From the NCBI GenBank assembly GCA_014382685.1, contig JACNJG010000111.1:1-9889 (forward strand): 9,889 nucleotides of DNA. Reading direction: 5' to 3'. The position numbers and the translations under genes were made by a program. The notes under the pieces were generated by a model. The model saw nothing but the letters and a program-made list of their open reading frames with translations, ran no database searches and was not told where the DNA came from. Origin of the DNA: Candidatus Cloacimonadota bacterium (GTDB taxonomy: Bacteria; Cloacimonadota; Cloacimonadia; JGIOTU-2). Below are positions 1-5,759 of this stretch, in pieces. Numbering within the stretch: position 1 is the first letter of the stretch; each line of letters opens with the position of its first letter.

Positions 1-399
1 GAAAATCAAAAAAAATCATCATCCACTAAAGATATCTATAATGCCTTAAAAAATGCCTTTCGAAAATCGAAATGGAATGGTGCTAAAATTGAATATCGAA
101 TGTCCGGTAAACGTTATGCTACATTAATACACAATAGAAAGCAAATTGGAAGTATTGTTACTTTAGTTACAAAACCATTTATTTTTCGATTAGATATTAA
201 TGAACAAGATATTATAAGAGAATTACAAGAAATTATTGGAGATGAAATTAAGGTTAATACAATAATTGGAAGCGTTCAAGATGCAAGCTTAACTGGTTTT
301 GGAGATGTATTAATAGATGTTGAAAAATTAGTTACTAATACAAAAATTGATCCAGTAAAATTTTTAAATCAATTACATGATTTGGTAATAACAAATTAA
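1..399 (+). CDS. C-terminal part of an unrecognised protein (5' end outside window)
   Basis: The reading frame is open from base 1 to the stop at 397-399, giving 132 residues. The first in-frame ATG is at 100, but it has no Shine-Dalgarno sequence before it and codons run open upstream of it, so I read this as a gene whose start lies outside the window. The visible part begins with a basic, Ser/Lys-rich stretch (ENQKKSSSTKD). It then has alternating hydrophobic segments that suggest a small alpha/beta domain (IGSIVTLV, FIFRLDIN, a helix around IIRELQEIIGDE, then DVLIDVEKL). There is no signal peptide, membrane segment or metal-binding motif in what can be seen. I do not recognise the family. 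It lies 11 bases upstream of the repeat-protein gene on the same strand and shares its AT-rich composition, so the two are probably co-transcribed. A short independent protein starting at 100 remains possible. Confidence 0.6.
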   Translation, partial: ENQKKSSSTKDIYNALKNAFRKSKWNGAKIEYRMSGKRYATLIHNRKQIGSIVTLVTKPFIFRLDINEQDIIRELQEIIGDEIKVNTIIGSVQDASLTGFGDVLIDVEKLVTNTKIDPVKFLNQLHDLVITN

Positions 400-405
400 A
401 AGGAG
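399..405 (+). promoter_or_regulatory. Shine-Dalgarno of the repeat-protein gene
   Basis: The sequence aaaggag lies immediately after the stop of the upstream gene and 5 bases before the ATG at 411. It fixes the start of the repeat protein and suggests that the two genes sit on one transcript. Confidence 0.7.
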
Positions 406-410
406 AAAAA

Positions 411-749
411 ATGGCAAATTACAAAGACGGTGTAATTAGGGACGGTTCATCAATTGGATCAGGAAGAGTGTTGGGAAATATAAAAGATGGTGTAATAAGA
501 GACGGTTCATCGAAAGGATCGGGTAGGTCTCTTGGTAATGTAAAAGATGATGTTATTAGAGATGGTTCTTCCAAAGGATCAGGGAGAGCCCTCTTCAACG
601 TCAAAGATGGTGTAGTGAGAAATGGATCTTCAAGGGGTTCTGGAAGAACTATAGGAAAGGTTAAAGATTACACAATAAAAGGTATGGAGAGAGAACTTAA
701 TAGTGAAATAGTGGCATCTTATCATTTCCTGATAAAAAAGATTGTATAA
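411..749 (+). CDS. Small repeat protein resembling 5-fold beta-flower proteins
   Basis: The 112-residue protein is almost entirely repeats. After MANY come four 20-residue units (residues 5-24, 25-44, 45-64, 65-84) of the form KDGVIRDGSSKGSGRxLGNV. A fifth, shortened unit starts KDYTIKG at residue 85 and runs into a helix-like tail, EIVASYHFLIKKIV. Each unit reads as two short beta strands joined by a Gly/Ser turn, so five units could close into a small radial beta fold. The pattern resembles proteins annotated as 4-fold or 5-fold beta-flower, whose function I do not know. There is no signal peptide or membrane segment. Variation between units is concentrated after GSS (I, K, K, R) and after GSGR (V, S, A, T), which may mark a ligand-facing side. 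The start is supported by aaaggag at 399-405. The fold is inference from the repeats; the repeats themselves are seen directly. Confidence 0.8.
   Translation: MANYKDGVIRDGSSIGSGRVLGNIKDGVIRDGSSKGSGRSLGNVKDDVIRDGSSKGSGRALFNVKDGVVRNGSSRGSGRTIGKVKDYTIKGMERELNSEIVASYHFLIKKIV
423..662 (+). repeat. Four tandem 60-bp coding repeats
   Basis: Four in-frame 60-base units (423-482, 483-542, 543-602, 603-662) encode the 20-residue repeats. Many differences between units are at synonymous positions, for example ggacggttcatca, agacggttcatcg, agatggttcttcc and aaatggatcttca. The protein repeat is therefore kept while the DNA has drifted, which argues for an old, selected repeat and not a recent slippage expansion. 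Confidence 0.9.
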
Positions 750-782
750 AAACTAGTACTGATTGCTTAAAATAATTATATA

Positions 783-1376
783 ATGATTAGTATTCTAAAA
801 AAAATTGAATGGAATTATTTGAAATCAATTTACGGATCATCACATAGTTCAATTATTGGTTTTTTAAGTTATCAATGGATTAAACAAAACAAAAGCAAGA
901 ATTCTGTTTTAGATGGAGCACCTTCACCTGAAATTGGAAAAGGACGTACTGGACAGATAAACGCAGATTTATTGCTATTAGAGAATGAAATACCAAAAAT
1001 AATTATAGAGGTTGAAACAGTAAATTGGATGAAAAAGGCTGAAAACATAATTAAGTATTTAGATAATGAAAACTATAATGATGCAAAAGGACTTTTATTG
1101 CTTACAATTGTAAAAGCAAAAGAAATTGAAGGAAATATTTTTCATTCTAGTAAAAAGGAAGAAGAAAATTTAAAAAGAGTAAAGACAAGTATTAAAAGGG
1201 CAAAAAAAAATATTTCTATTATTGAAATATGGAGGAAAAGGATAAAACCAAAGGATAAAGAGTCATTTTTCACAAAAATCCAAGAACGTACTGATTACTA
1301 TAAATGGCAAATTTGTAGTATAAAATATTGGGAAAAAAATAAGGAATCAGAACTTTTAAAGAAAAAAATCTTTTAA
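783..1376 (+). CDS. Unrecognised 197-residue basic protein, possible PD-(D/E)XK-like core
   Basis: This is a complete, lysine-rich, soluble-looking protein with no signal peptide or membrane segment. The region around residues 58-80 reads GQINADLLLLENEIPKI followed by IIEVET. A strand carrying Asp62, a turn, and a hydrophobic strand ending Glu76-Val-Glu78 is reminiscent of the PD-(D/E)XK nuclease-like fold, as is an upstream acidic residue at Glu50. The canonical lysine is not in place, because the motif reads EVE, so catalysis is uncertain. The C-terminal half is charged and helical. It follows the repeat protein by 33 bases on the same strand, has no visible Shine-Dalgarno sequence before the ATG, and ends just before a perfect hairpin. 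Composition is strongly AT-rich (18% G+C in 1321-1380, counted by eye). I do not recognise the family; a restriction-like or defence protein is one possibility only. Confidence 0.65.
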   Translation: MISILKKIEWNYLKSIYGSSHSSIIGFLSYQWIKQNKSKNSVLDGAPSPEIGKGRTGQINADLLLLENEIPKIIIEVETVNWMKKAENIIKYLDNENYNDAKGLLLLTIVKAKEIEGNIFHSSKKEEENLKRVKTSIKRAKKNISIIEIWRKRIKPKDKESFFTKIQERTDYYKWQICSIKYWEKNKESELLKKKIF

Positions 1377-1405
1377 CTTTGCGAAAGTTCAAATCTTTCG
1401 CAAAG
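1377..1405 (+). terminator. Perfect 11-bp hairpin after the AT-rich gene cluster
   Basis: The arms ctttgcgaaag (1377-1387) and ctttcgcaaag (1395-1405) pair perfectly around a 7-base loop. The hairpin begins directly after the stop codon of the 197-residue gene, which fits a transcription terminator. There is no T-run after it, so it may instead be an mRNA-stabilising stem or a repeat element. The right arm recurs at 1670-1680. Confidence 0.5.
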
Positions 1406-1420
1406 ATTCTGTGACTTTAG

Positions 1421-1505
1421 TGTTTTTCGTGGTTAAATATTTCCCTCTATCAAAAATTGAAGGTGGACAGAATTCCTCGATCTTCTGAATTATTCTTTCT
1501 GCCTG
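1421..1505. repeat. Direct repeat, displaced copy of the dNK 3' end
   Basis: These 85 bases match 1811-1894 nearly exactly. The differences are a one-base indel with a neighbouring change in ggttaaatat versus ggttagaat, and a single base in aaaaattgaa versus aaaaatcgaa. The copy covers the end of the kinase gene plus its downstream flank. Weaker similarity continues about 10 bases to the left. The near identity points to a recent duplication. Confidence 0.92.
1440..1505 (-). pseudogene. Fragment of deoxynucleoside kinase (last 22 codons)
   Basis: Read on the minus strand, this segment encodes QAERIIQKIEEF followed by CPPSIFDRGK. That is identical to residues 193-214 of the intact kinase, with one synonymous base change (TCA for TCG) in 66 bases. 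The native Phe-stop is replaced by TAT TTA ACC, so the frame runs on into unrelated codons and stops near 1390. It has no start and is not expected to make a product. It is a remnant left by duplication or integration at the end of the gene. Confidence 0.85.
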
Positions 1506-1511
1506 CTTTAA

Positions 1512-1566
1512 AACTTGGGACATGCCTGCTGCGCCGAAAGGCGAGTCGAAGAGCATGTCTTAAGTT
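1512..1566. repeat. Long imperfect hairpin with inner GAAA-loop stem
   Basis: The arms aacttgggacatgc (1512-1525) and gcatgtcttaagtt (1553-1566) pair at 12 of 14 positions. Between them, cgcc (1532-1535) and ggcg (1540-1543) close a GAAA tetraloop. The compound stem looks like a structured RNA element or a REP-like repeat unit. No coding sequence overlaps it. Confidence 0.6.
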
Positions 1567-1588
1567 GAATATGAATCCGAATTACTTA

Positions 1589-1610
1589 TCACAAGCGCTC
1601 CGCCTTGTGA
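1589..1610. repeat. Hairpin tcacaag / cttgtga with GC-rich loop
   Basis: Seven perfectly complementary bases on each side (1589-1595 and 1604-1610) enclose cgctccgc. With gaps, the pairing extends into flanking gaatt and aattc, giving an imperfect longer stem. It follows the previous hairpin by 22 bases, and together they look like a pair of REP-like units. Confidence 0.5.
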
Positions 1611-1631
1611 CAAGATAATTCTTAAAGTTAA

Positions 1632-1680
1632 CTTTACGAAAGATTCCGCTAAAAAGCGAACAAAAAAAACTTTCGCAAAG
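1632..1680 (-). terminator. Structured element downstream of dNK, possible terminator
   Basis: On the minus strand, ctttgcgaaag (1680-1670) and ctttcgtaaag (1642-1632) form an 11-bp stem including one G-U pair. The T-rich interior holds a small inner stem (cgct / agcg). A run of eight T follows the first arm in the direction of the kinase operon. It could end transcripts from the six-gene operon about 145 bases past the kinase stop, but the T-run lies inside the element and the fit to an intrinsic terminator is imperfect. Confidence 0.35.
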
Positions 1681-1810
1681 GTCCGTCTCACTCAGTATGA
1701 TCCTGCACTTATCACAGGGTGGGGATTGAGATAAGCTGTTTCATGAAAGTAATAAATTAAGTTTATCGTGCAATCTTATCAGTCTTTATTTTTCCCTTTC
1801 GTAATTTTCG

Positions 1811-1894
1811 TGTTTTTCGTGGTTAGAATTTCCCTCTATCAAAAATCGAAGGTGGACAGAATTCCTCGATCTTCTGAATTATTCTTTCTGCCTG
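1811..1894. repeat. Direct repeat, native copy at the dNK 3' end
   Basis: This is the partner of 1421-1505. It spans the last 24 codons of the intact kinase gene with its stop codon and the 12 bases downstream. The copy that keeps the stop and joins the complete gene is taken as the original, or as the reconstituted one if this is an attachment site. Confidence 0.9.
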
Positions 1895-2470
1895 TGCTTC
1901 GATTTCCTTTTCAGTACAATTATTTGTATTTATTTCCAAAACCTGCGTCATTTTTCTGGCACGCGGAATCCAATTATCATAAGCATCATTAAGCTGCTGA
2001 AGGTAACTTTTCGGAATGGTCTTTTCGCTTTCTCTTCCTCGCTGCTGTATTCGCTCAATAAGTTCGTCCACATCCGCACGAAGGTACACGATCAAATCCG
2101 GATCCTGCAAATAATATGTCATATTTTTGAAAAGATCCTGATAATTCTCAAAATCCCGTGTTGTCATAGAACCATTCTTATAAAGGGTTCGTGCAAAAAT
2201 TTCCGCATCTTCATAAATGGTTCTGTCCTGGATGCATGAGATATTGTTCTCAACGATCTTTTTCTGCATTTCAAAACGCTTTGAGAGAAAGTACACCTGC
2301 AGGTGGAAACTCCATCTGCTCATGTCCGCATAAAAATCATCGAGATAGGGGTTTGTGATGACCGGCTCGTAGTACGCTTCCCATTCCAGTTTTTCGCTGA
2401 TGAGTCGGGTCATTGTGGTTTTGCCTACGCCGATATTTCCTGCAATCGCAATAAAATAATGGTCTTCCAT
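1823..2470 (-). CDS. Deoxynucleoside kinase (dCK/dGK family)
   Basis: This enzyme phosphorylates deoxynucleosides using ATP, the first step of salvage to dNTPs in the cytoplasm. The 215 residues show the family landmarks in order: P-loop GNIGVGKTT (11-19), the EP pair at Glu35-Pro36 where the catalytic base lies in the dNK/dCK fold, RWSFHLQVYFL (52-62) lining the substrate pocket, DRT at 82-84 at the place of the ERS/DRS motif, and a basic lid RGRESE (144-149). The length is typical. Which deoxynucleoside is preferred cannot be told from the sequence. It is the last gene of the minus-strand operon. Its ATG shares one base with the era stop (TAATG), which suggests translational coupling, and it has no Shine-Dalgarno sequence of its own. 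Its final codons are duplicated at 1440-1505. Confidence 0.93.
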   Translation of the reverse strand: MEDHYFIAIAGNIGVGKTTMTRLISEKLEWEAYYEPVITNPYLDDFYADMSRWSFHLQVYFLSKRFEMQKKIVENNISCIQDRTIYEDAEIFARTLYKNGSMTTRDFENYQDLFKNMTYYLQDPDLIVYLRADVDELIERIQQRGRESEKTIPKSYLQQLNDAYDNWIPRARKMTQVLEINTNNCTEKEIEAQAERIIQKIEEFCPPSIFDRGKF

Positions 2471-3363
2471 TATTTATATCCAAATTCCTTCAATACTCTT
2501 TCCTTTTTCCGCCAATTTTTACGTATCTTTATCCAAAGATGAAGCCGAACTTTTTTCCGGATGAGGTAACGAATATCACGTTGTGCAGCAAGGCGTATCT
2601 CTTTTATCATTTCTCCGTTTTTGCCGATGATGATCTTTTTCTGAGAATGAGATTCTACAAAAACATTTGCCCATACCTCTGCCCTGTCATCTTCTTCTTC
2701 AAACATATCCACAGTGACAGCAGTTGAATAGGGAATTTCCTGGTGAAGATGCAGAAATATTTTTTCGCGAATGATCTCTTGTGCAAAGAATCTCATATTA
2801 CGATCCGATATGTTGTCAATAGGATAATAAGGAGGATGGATAGGTAGCAGCAAAAGGATCTTCTCAAACAATACTTTTACCCCGATGTCTTTTGTCGCCG
2901 AAATGAAAAAAATATCCTCGAAACCCCAGTCTGTTAATGCGGCTTTTGCTTCCTCAAGAACTTTCTCATTTTTTGCAAGATCGATTTTGTTTATGACAGC
3001 GAGCTTGGGAATTTTTGATTTCAGAATGATGCTGCTCACCTGTGTGTCATAATCTGTCGGGAAGGTTTCGATGTCGCTTATAAAAAGGAGTACTTCAACG
3101 CCTTTGAGCGCTTCCGAGATCGAGGACTGCATCTTTTTCTGGAGCAGATAGCGGGGGTTCAAAAATCCGGGTGTATCTATAAAAACAATTTGATTATCAT
3201 CACGAGAAAGGATGCCGAGCAGGTTCTGGCGTGTGGTTTGAGGTTTGGGAGTTGTGATGGAAAGCTTCTCACCGAGAAAAGCATTCATCAAGCTGGATTT
3301 GCCTACATTTGGCTTTCCGATTATGGACACGAATCCTGCTCGGAAATTCATTTGATCAGACAT
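2470..3363 (-). CDS. era: GTPase Era
   Basis: Era is a GTPase that binds the 3' end of 16S rRNA and assists 30S ribosome maturation. All parts are visible in 297 residues: G1 GKPNVGKS (16-23), the switch I sequence QTTRQ (42-46), G3 DTPG (63-66), G4 NKID (125-128), G5 SAT (155-157) and a C-terminal type II KH domain with the GKNG loop (247-250), preceded by VESHSQKKIIIGK. The length is normal for Era. The KH loop usually reads GKGG or GKNG, so this looks functional. The start overlaps the end of holA by 8 bases and the stop overlaps the kinase start by 1 base. This places it in the middle of a tightly packed operon where translation is probably coupled. Confidence 0.97.
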   Translation of the reverse strand: MSDQMNFRAGFVSIIGKPNVGKSSLMNAFLGEKLSITTPKPQTTRQNLLGILSRDDNQIVFIDTPGFLNPRYLLQKKMQSSISEALKGVEVLLFISDIETFPTDYDTQVSSIILKSKIPKLAVINKIDLAKNEKVLEEAKAALTDWGFEDIFFISATKDIGVKVLFEKILLLLPIHPPYYPIDNISDRNMRFFAQEIIREKIFLHLHQEIPYSTAVTVDMFEEEDDRAEVWANVFVESHSQKKIIIGKNGEMIKEIRLAAQRDIRYLIRKKVRLHLWIKIRKNWRKKERVLKEFGYK

Positions 3364-4366
3364 TTTTACACAACCTATATATCATCATCTCGAGAATAGT
3401 TTTGTTTAATTTAGCATCGAGTGATTTTAGTTTTTTGTCAGCTTCCAGCAGTAACGTAAAGATCAGCTCAAAATTTTCAAGCGAATAATATTCGGAAGAA
3501 TTCATGAATGATTTCGAGCCCCAGCCGCCAAGTGAGCGTTCGATCTCTGTCTTTGATCTGTTCTGCTGAAATCGTTGAATGAGAATATCCCAAAGCGTTG
3601 TATAGAACCGTGTGAGCATGATCACGATAAGCACTGGCGACATATTATTAGCCATGAGGTTTTCCAGCACTTTTATTGATTGCCCCAAATTTCGCTGAGT
3701 TAATGCATTTTGAAGCTCGTAAATCGTGTTCCCTTTTGAAATGCCGATGCATGCTTCCACATCTTCGGGAGTAATATGAGTTCTGCCACCGGAGTAAAGC
3801 GCAACTTTTTCGAGCTCGCTGTGAAGTTCCTGAAAATTCAATCCTATATAATCAACCATGATACGCGCAGCATCATTATCAATTGTCTTATTCAGGGCAG
3901 TGGATTCTTCTCTAAGAAACCGGATCGCTTCGCTTTCATTATAAGGATGATAGAAATAATAAGTCTTTGCGAGCTTTGCAATCTTGGCATAAATTCCGGA
4001 ACGGGTATTTTCCTTATCGGATTCGATCACAAAGATAGTATCCGCGATCGGGTTTTCAAGATATTCTGCTATTTTTTTCTTATAGACAATGTGCATGGAC
4101 TGGAAATTCCGCAGAATGACCAATTTTTTATCCGAAAGCATTGGTGGAGTTTGCAGCGCTTCCAGGACTACATTGGCTTTTACTTCCTCTCCAAAAAACA
4201 TATCGTAATTGAAATCCATTACATTGAGTGGGACGATAGCAGTTTTGAGATGATGAAACGCCTTATCTTTCAAAAAACTTTCTTCATCCGTGAAAAAATA
4301 ATTATTGTTAATGATGCCTTTTTGAAGCTCTGCTTTCAGGTCCCAGTATTTAAGTTTTTTATTCAT
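3356..4366 (-). CDS. holA: DNA polymerase III subunit delta
   Basis: The delta subunit opens the beta sliding clamp and forms part of the clamp-loader complex at the replication fork. The protein has 336 residues, the usual size. Its N-terminal part carries the family signature YFFTDEESFLKDKA (about 23-36), in the position of the clamp-contacting and degenerate AAA+ region. The middle contains a helical lid with ELHSELEKVALYSG, and the C-terminal collar domain is helical (LIVIMLTRFY, then LLLEADKKLKSLDAKLNK). As expected for delta, no Walker A motif is seen. It overlaps scpB by 8 bases upstream and era by 8 bases downstream. The identification rests on the family pattern and length; sequence conservation is low in this family. 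Confidence 0.92.
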   Translation of the reverse strand: MNKKLKYWDLKAELQKGIINNNYFFTDEESFLKDKAFHHLKTAIVPLNVMDFNYDMFFGEEVKANVVLEALQTPPMLSDKKLVILRNFQSMHIVYKKKIAEYLENPIADTIFVIESDKENTRSGIYAKIAKLAKTYYFYHPYNESEAIRFLREESTALNKTIDNDAARIMVDYIGLNFQELHSELEKVALYSGGRTHITPEDVEACIGISKGNTIYELQNALTQRNLGQSIKVLENLMANNMSPVLIVIMLTRFYTTLWDILIQRFQQNRSKTEIERSLGGWGSKSFMNSSEYYSLENFELIFTLLLEADKKLKSLDAKLNKTILEMMIYRLCKNV

Positions 4367-4958
4367 CAGGATTTTCAGTGAGTAGTTCGAGCTGGTCTTT
4401 TGTTTTCATGCTCTGGGGTTCTGCAATGTCCGTGGCCATAAGCTCACGTATCTGGTGAAGATTGGGAAGGTCTTCAATCGCATTGAGCCCAAAAAATTGG
4501 AGAAATTTATCTGTGGTTGCATAGAGCAGGGGACGTCCGAAGGTTTTCATTCTGCCTGCAATCTTTATGAGCTTTACCTCCAGCAGGTTCTTTATATGAT
4601 ATTGAGAACTCACTCCTCGGATCGCATCTACTTTGGGGCGTGTAATTGGTTGATGGTAGGCGACGATTGCAAGCACTTCAAGGGCTGAGGAAGTAAGACT
4701 GATGTCTTTTTTCTCTTCATACAATTTTTCAATGAGATGATAATACTGCCGATCTGTGGCAAACTTGTAGCCGCCTGCAACCTTTCTAATGCAGAATGTT
4801 CTCCCCTGATCGCTGTATTCAAGGTTCAGTTTCTCGATCAACTTATCGACTTCTTGGCTATCATCGATTTCAAGAAAACGAGCTATCTGTTCAGCCGAGA
4901 TAGGTTTGTCAGAAGCAAAAACGAGCACTTCAATTGATTTTTTTAGATTATTTGTCAT
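4359..4958 (-). CDS. scpB: Segregation and condensation protein ScpB
   Basis: ScpB dimers join ScpA (kleisin) and SMC in the bacterial condensin that organises and segregates the chromosome. The 199 residues hold two winged-helix domains. The first begins KKSIEVLVFASDKPIS (about 6-21). The second has the strongly conserved block SALEVLAIVAYHQPITR (91-107), followed by DAIRGV and GRPLLYATTDKFLQFFGL (141-158). The length is usual. The tail after 165 is acidic and probably disordered. The scpA partner is not next to it in this window. The ATG lies 3 bases after the uppP stop with no Shine-Dalgarno sequence, and its end overlaps holA by 8 bases, so expression probably depends on the upstream genes. 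Confidence 0.95.
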   Translation of the reverse strand: MTNNLKKSIEVLVFASDKPISAEQIARFLEIDDSQEVDKLIEKLNLEYSDQGRTFCIRKVAGGYKFATDRQYYHLIEKLYEEKKDISLTSSALEVLAIVAYHQPITRPKVDAIRGVSSQYHIKNLLEVKLIKIAGRMKTFGRPLLYATTDKFLQFFGLNAIEDLPNLHQIRELMATDIAEPQSMKTKDQLELLTENPDE

Positions 4959-4961
4959 AAT

Positions 4962-5759
4962 TTAAATAAAAAATATTGTGATGATTCCAATGATCCAGCA
5001 ATAAATAGAGAAATAAAACAACTTGGCTTGTTCGATCATTTTTATAAGAAATGAAATAGCAAAATAACCAACAATTGCAGCCACTATACCACCAAGAATG
5101 AAATTCAGCACCACTTCACTTGACGACATCGCACTTTGCATGTCTTTAATTTTCAAAAGAGTGGCACCGAGAATTGCAGGGATGGAGAGCAAAAACGAGA
5201 AACGTGCTGCCAGGTTGCGAGTTCTGCCTGTAAAAATGCCGGCAGAAATTGTCGCCCCCGAGCGGGAGATGCCGGGAATGATCGCGATGCTTTGAGCTAA
5301 GCCGACCAACAGAGAAGAAGGAATACTCATTTTCTTCTTGGTCGTATTCCTTATTTTGTCAGAGGCAAAGAGAATACTGCCGGTAATAATAAGCATAAAG
5401 CCCACAAGGACAGTGTTTTCAAAAAGTGATTCAAAGGTGTCCTTAAAGGCAAACCCGATTATCGCAGTAATTACTGAGGCGATGATCAAATGAAAAAGAA
5501 GGTGATGCGCACGTTTTATATTTTCGGAAGCATCTTTTCTCCAGTTGAAGATAGACTGGATTATTTCCCATATATCTTTCCGGAAATATATGATCACGGC
5601 GACAAGTGTTCCAAGATGCACTGCAATTTCAAAAAGAACTCCAGGGTCGTTAAATTTCAGAAGTTTTTGAAAAATTACCAGATGTCCGGAACTGCTTACA
5701 GGTAGGAATTCTGTAAGTCCCTGAACAATGCCGAGGATTATTGATTTAATTGCGGTCAT
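4962..5759 (-). CDS. uppP: Undecaprenyl-diphosphatase (BacA family)
   Basis: This integral membrane phosphatase removes one phosphate from undecaprenyl diphosphate, recycling the lipid carrier for peptidoglycan and other surface polymers. It also underlies bacitracin tolerance. In 265 residues it shows the (E/Q)xxxE motif as QGLTE (13-17), then EFLPVSSSGH (17-26) with His26, and the second active-site block IPGISRSGAT (161-170) with Arg166 and Ser167. About eight hydrophobic segments cover the rest, as expected of the family. The ATG overlaps the TGA of the upstream deacetylase gene by 4 bases (ATGA), and scpB begins 3 bases after its stop. A Gln in place of the first Glu is a common variant. 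Confidence 0.97.
   Translation of the reverse strand: MTAIKSIILGIVQGLTEFLPVSSSGHLVIFQKLLKFNDPGVLFEIAVHLGTLVAVIIYFRKDIWEIIQSIFNWRKDASENIKRAHHLLFHLIIASVITAIIGFAFKDTFESLFENTVLVGFMLIITGSILFASDKIRNTTKKKMSIPSSLLVGLAQSIAIIPGISRSGATISAGIFTGRTRNLAARFSFLLSIPAILGATLLKIKDMQSAMSSSEVVLNFILGGIVAAIVGYFAISFLIKMIEQAKLFYFSIYCWIIGIITIFFI

Larger units (their letters stand above)
1377..1822. other. Non-coding junction rich in hairpins and a duplicated gene tail
   Basis: These 446 bases contain no convincing gene. In order they hold a perfect 11-bp hairpin (1377-1405), a displaced copy of the kinase 3' end (1421-1505), a 14-base-arm hairpin (1512-1566), a 7-bp hairpin (1589-1610), a second copy of the cttt-gcg-aaag arm pair (1632-1680), a weak 6-bp hairpin (1708-1735) and a run of degenerate tttcgt units (1804-1822). 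Open frames crossing it are short and are explained by the duplicated kinase tail on the other strand. It separates the convergent AT-rich cluster from the minus-strand core operon. Confidence 0.75.

Noticed and set aside
419..604. A 61-codon minus-strand frame with a repeated LPDPxxEPSLITPS pattern
   Set aside because: Its repetition is the mirror of the four 60-base coding units on the plus strand, which have a start signal and synonymous drift. It is a shadow frame.
423..662. A CRISPR-like array or a diversity-generating variable region
   Set aside because: The units are contiguous 60-base coding repeats without spacers, and no reverse transcriptase or template repeat is seen. They are in frame and encode a repeat protein.
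764..784. A promoter with ttgctt and tataat just before the 197-residue gene
   Set aside because: The tataat at 779-784 overlaps the ATG at 783, so a transcript from it would start inside the gene. It is more likely AT-rich background within an operon.
1377..1822. An integron cassette attachment site (attC) or a retron RNA
   Set aside because: One GTTRRRY match (1432-1438) has no partnered RYYYAAC at a suitable distance, and no integrase or reverse transcriptase gene is present in the window.
1768..1992. A 74-codon plus-strand open frame over the kinase 3' end
   Set aside because: It lies mostly antisense to the well-supported kinase and its composition follows that gene. It has no Shine-Dalgarno sequence and no protein-like features.
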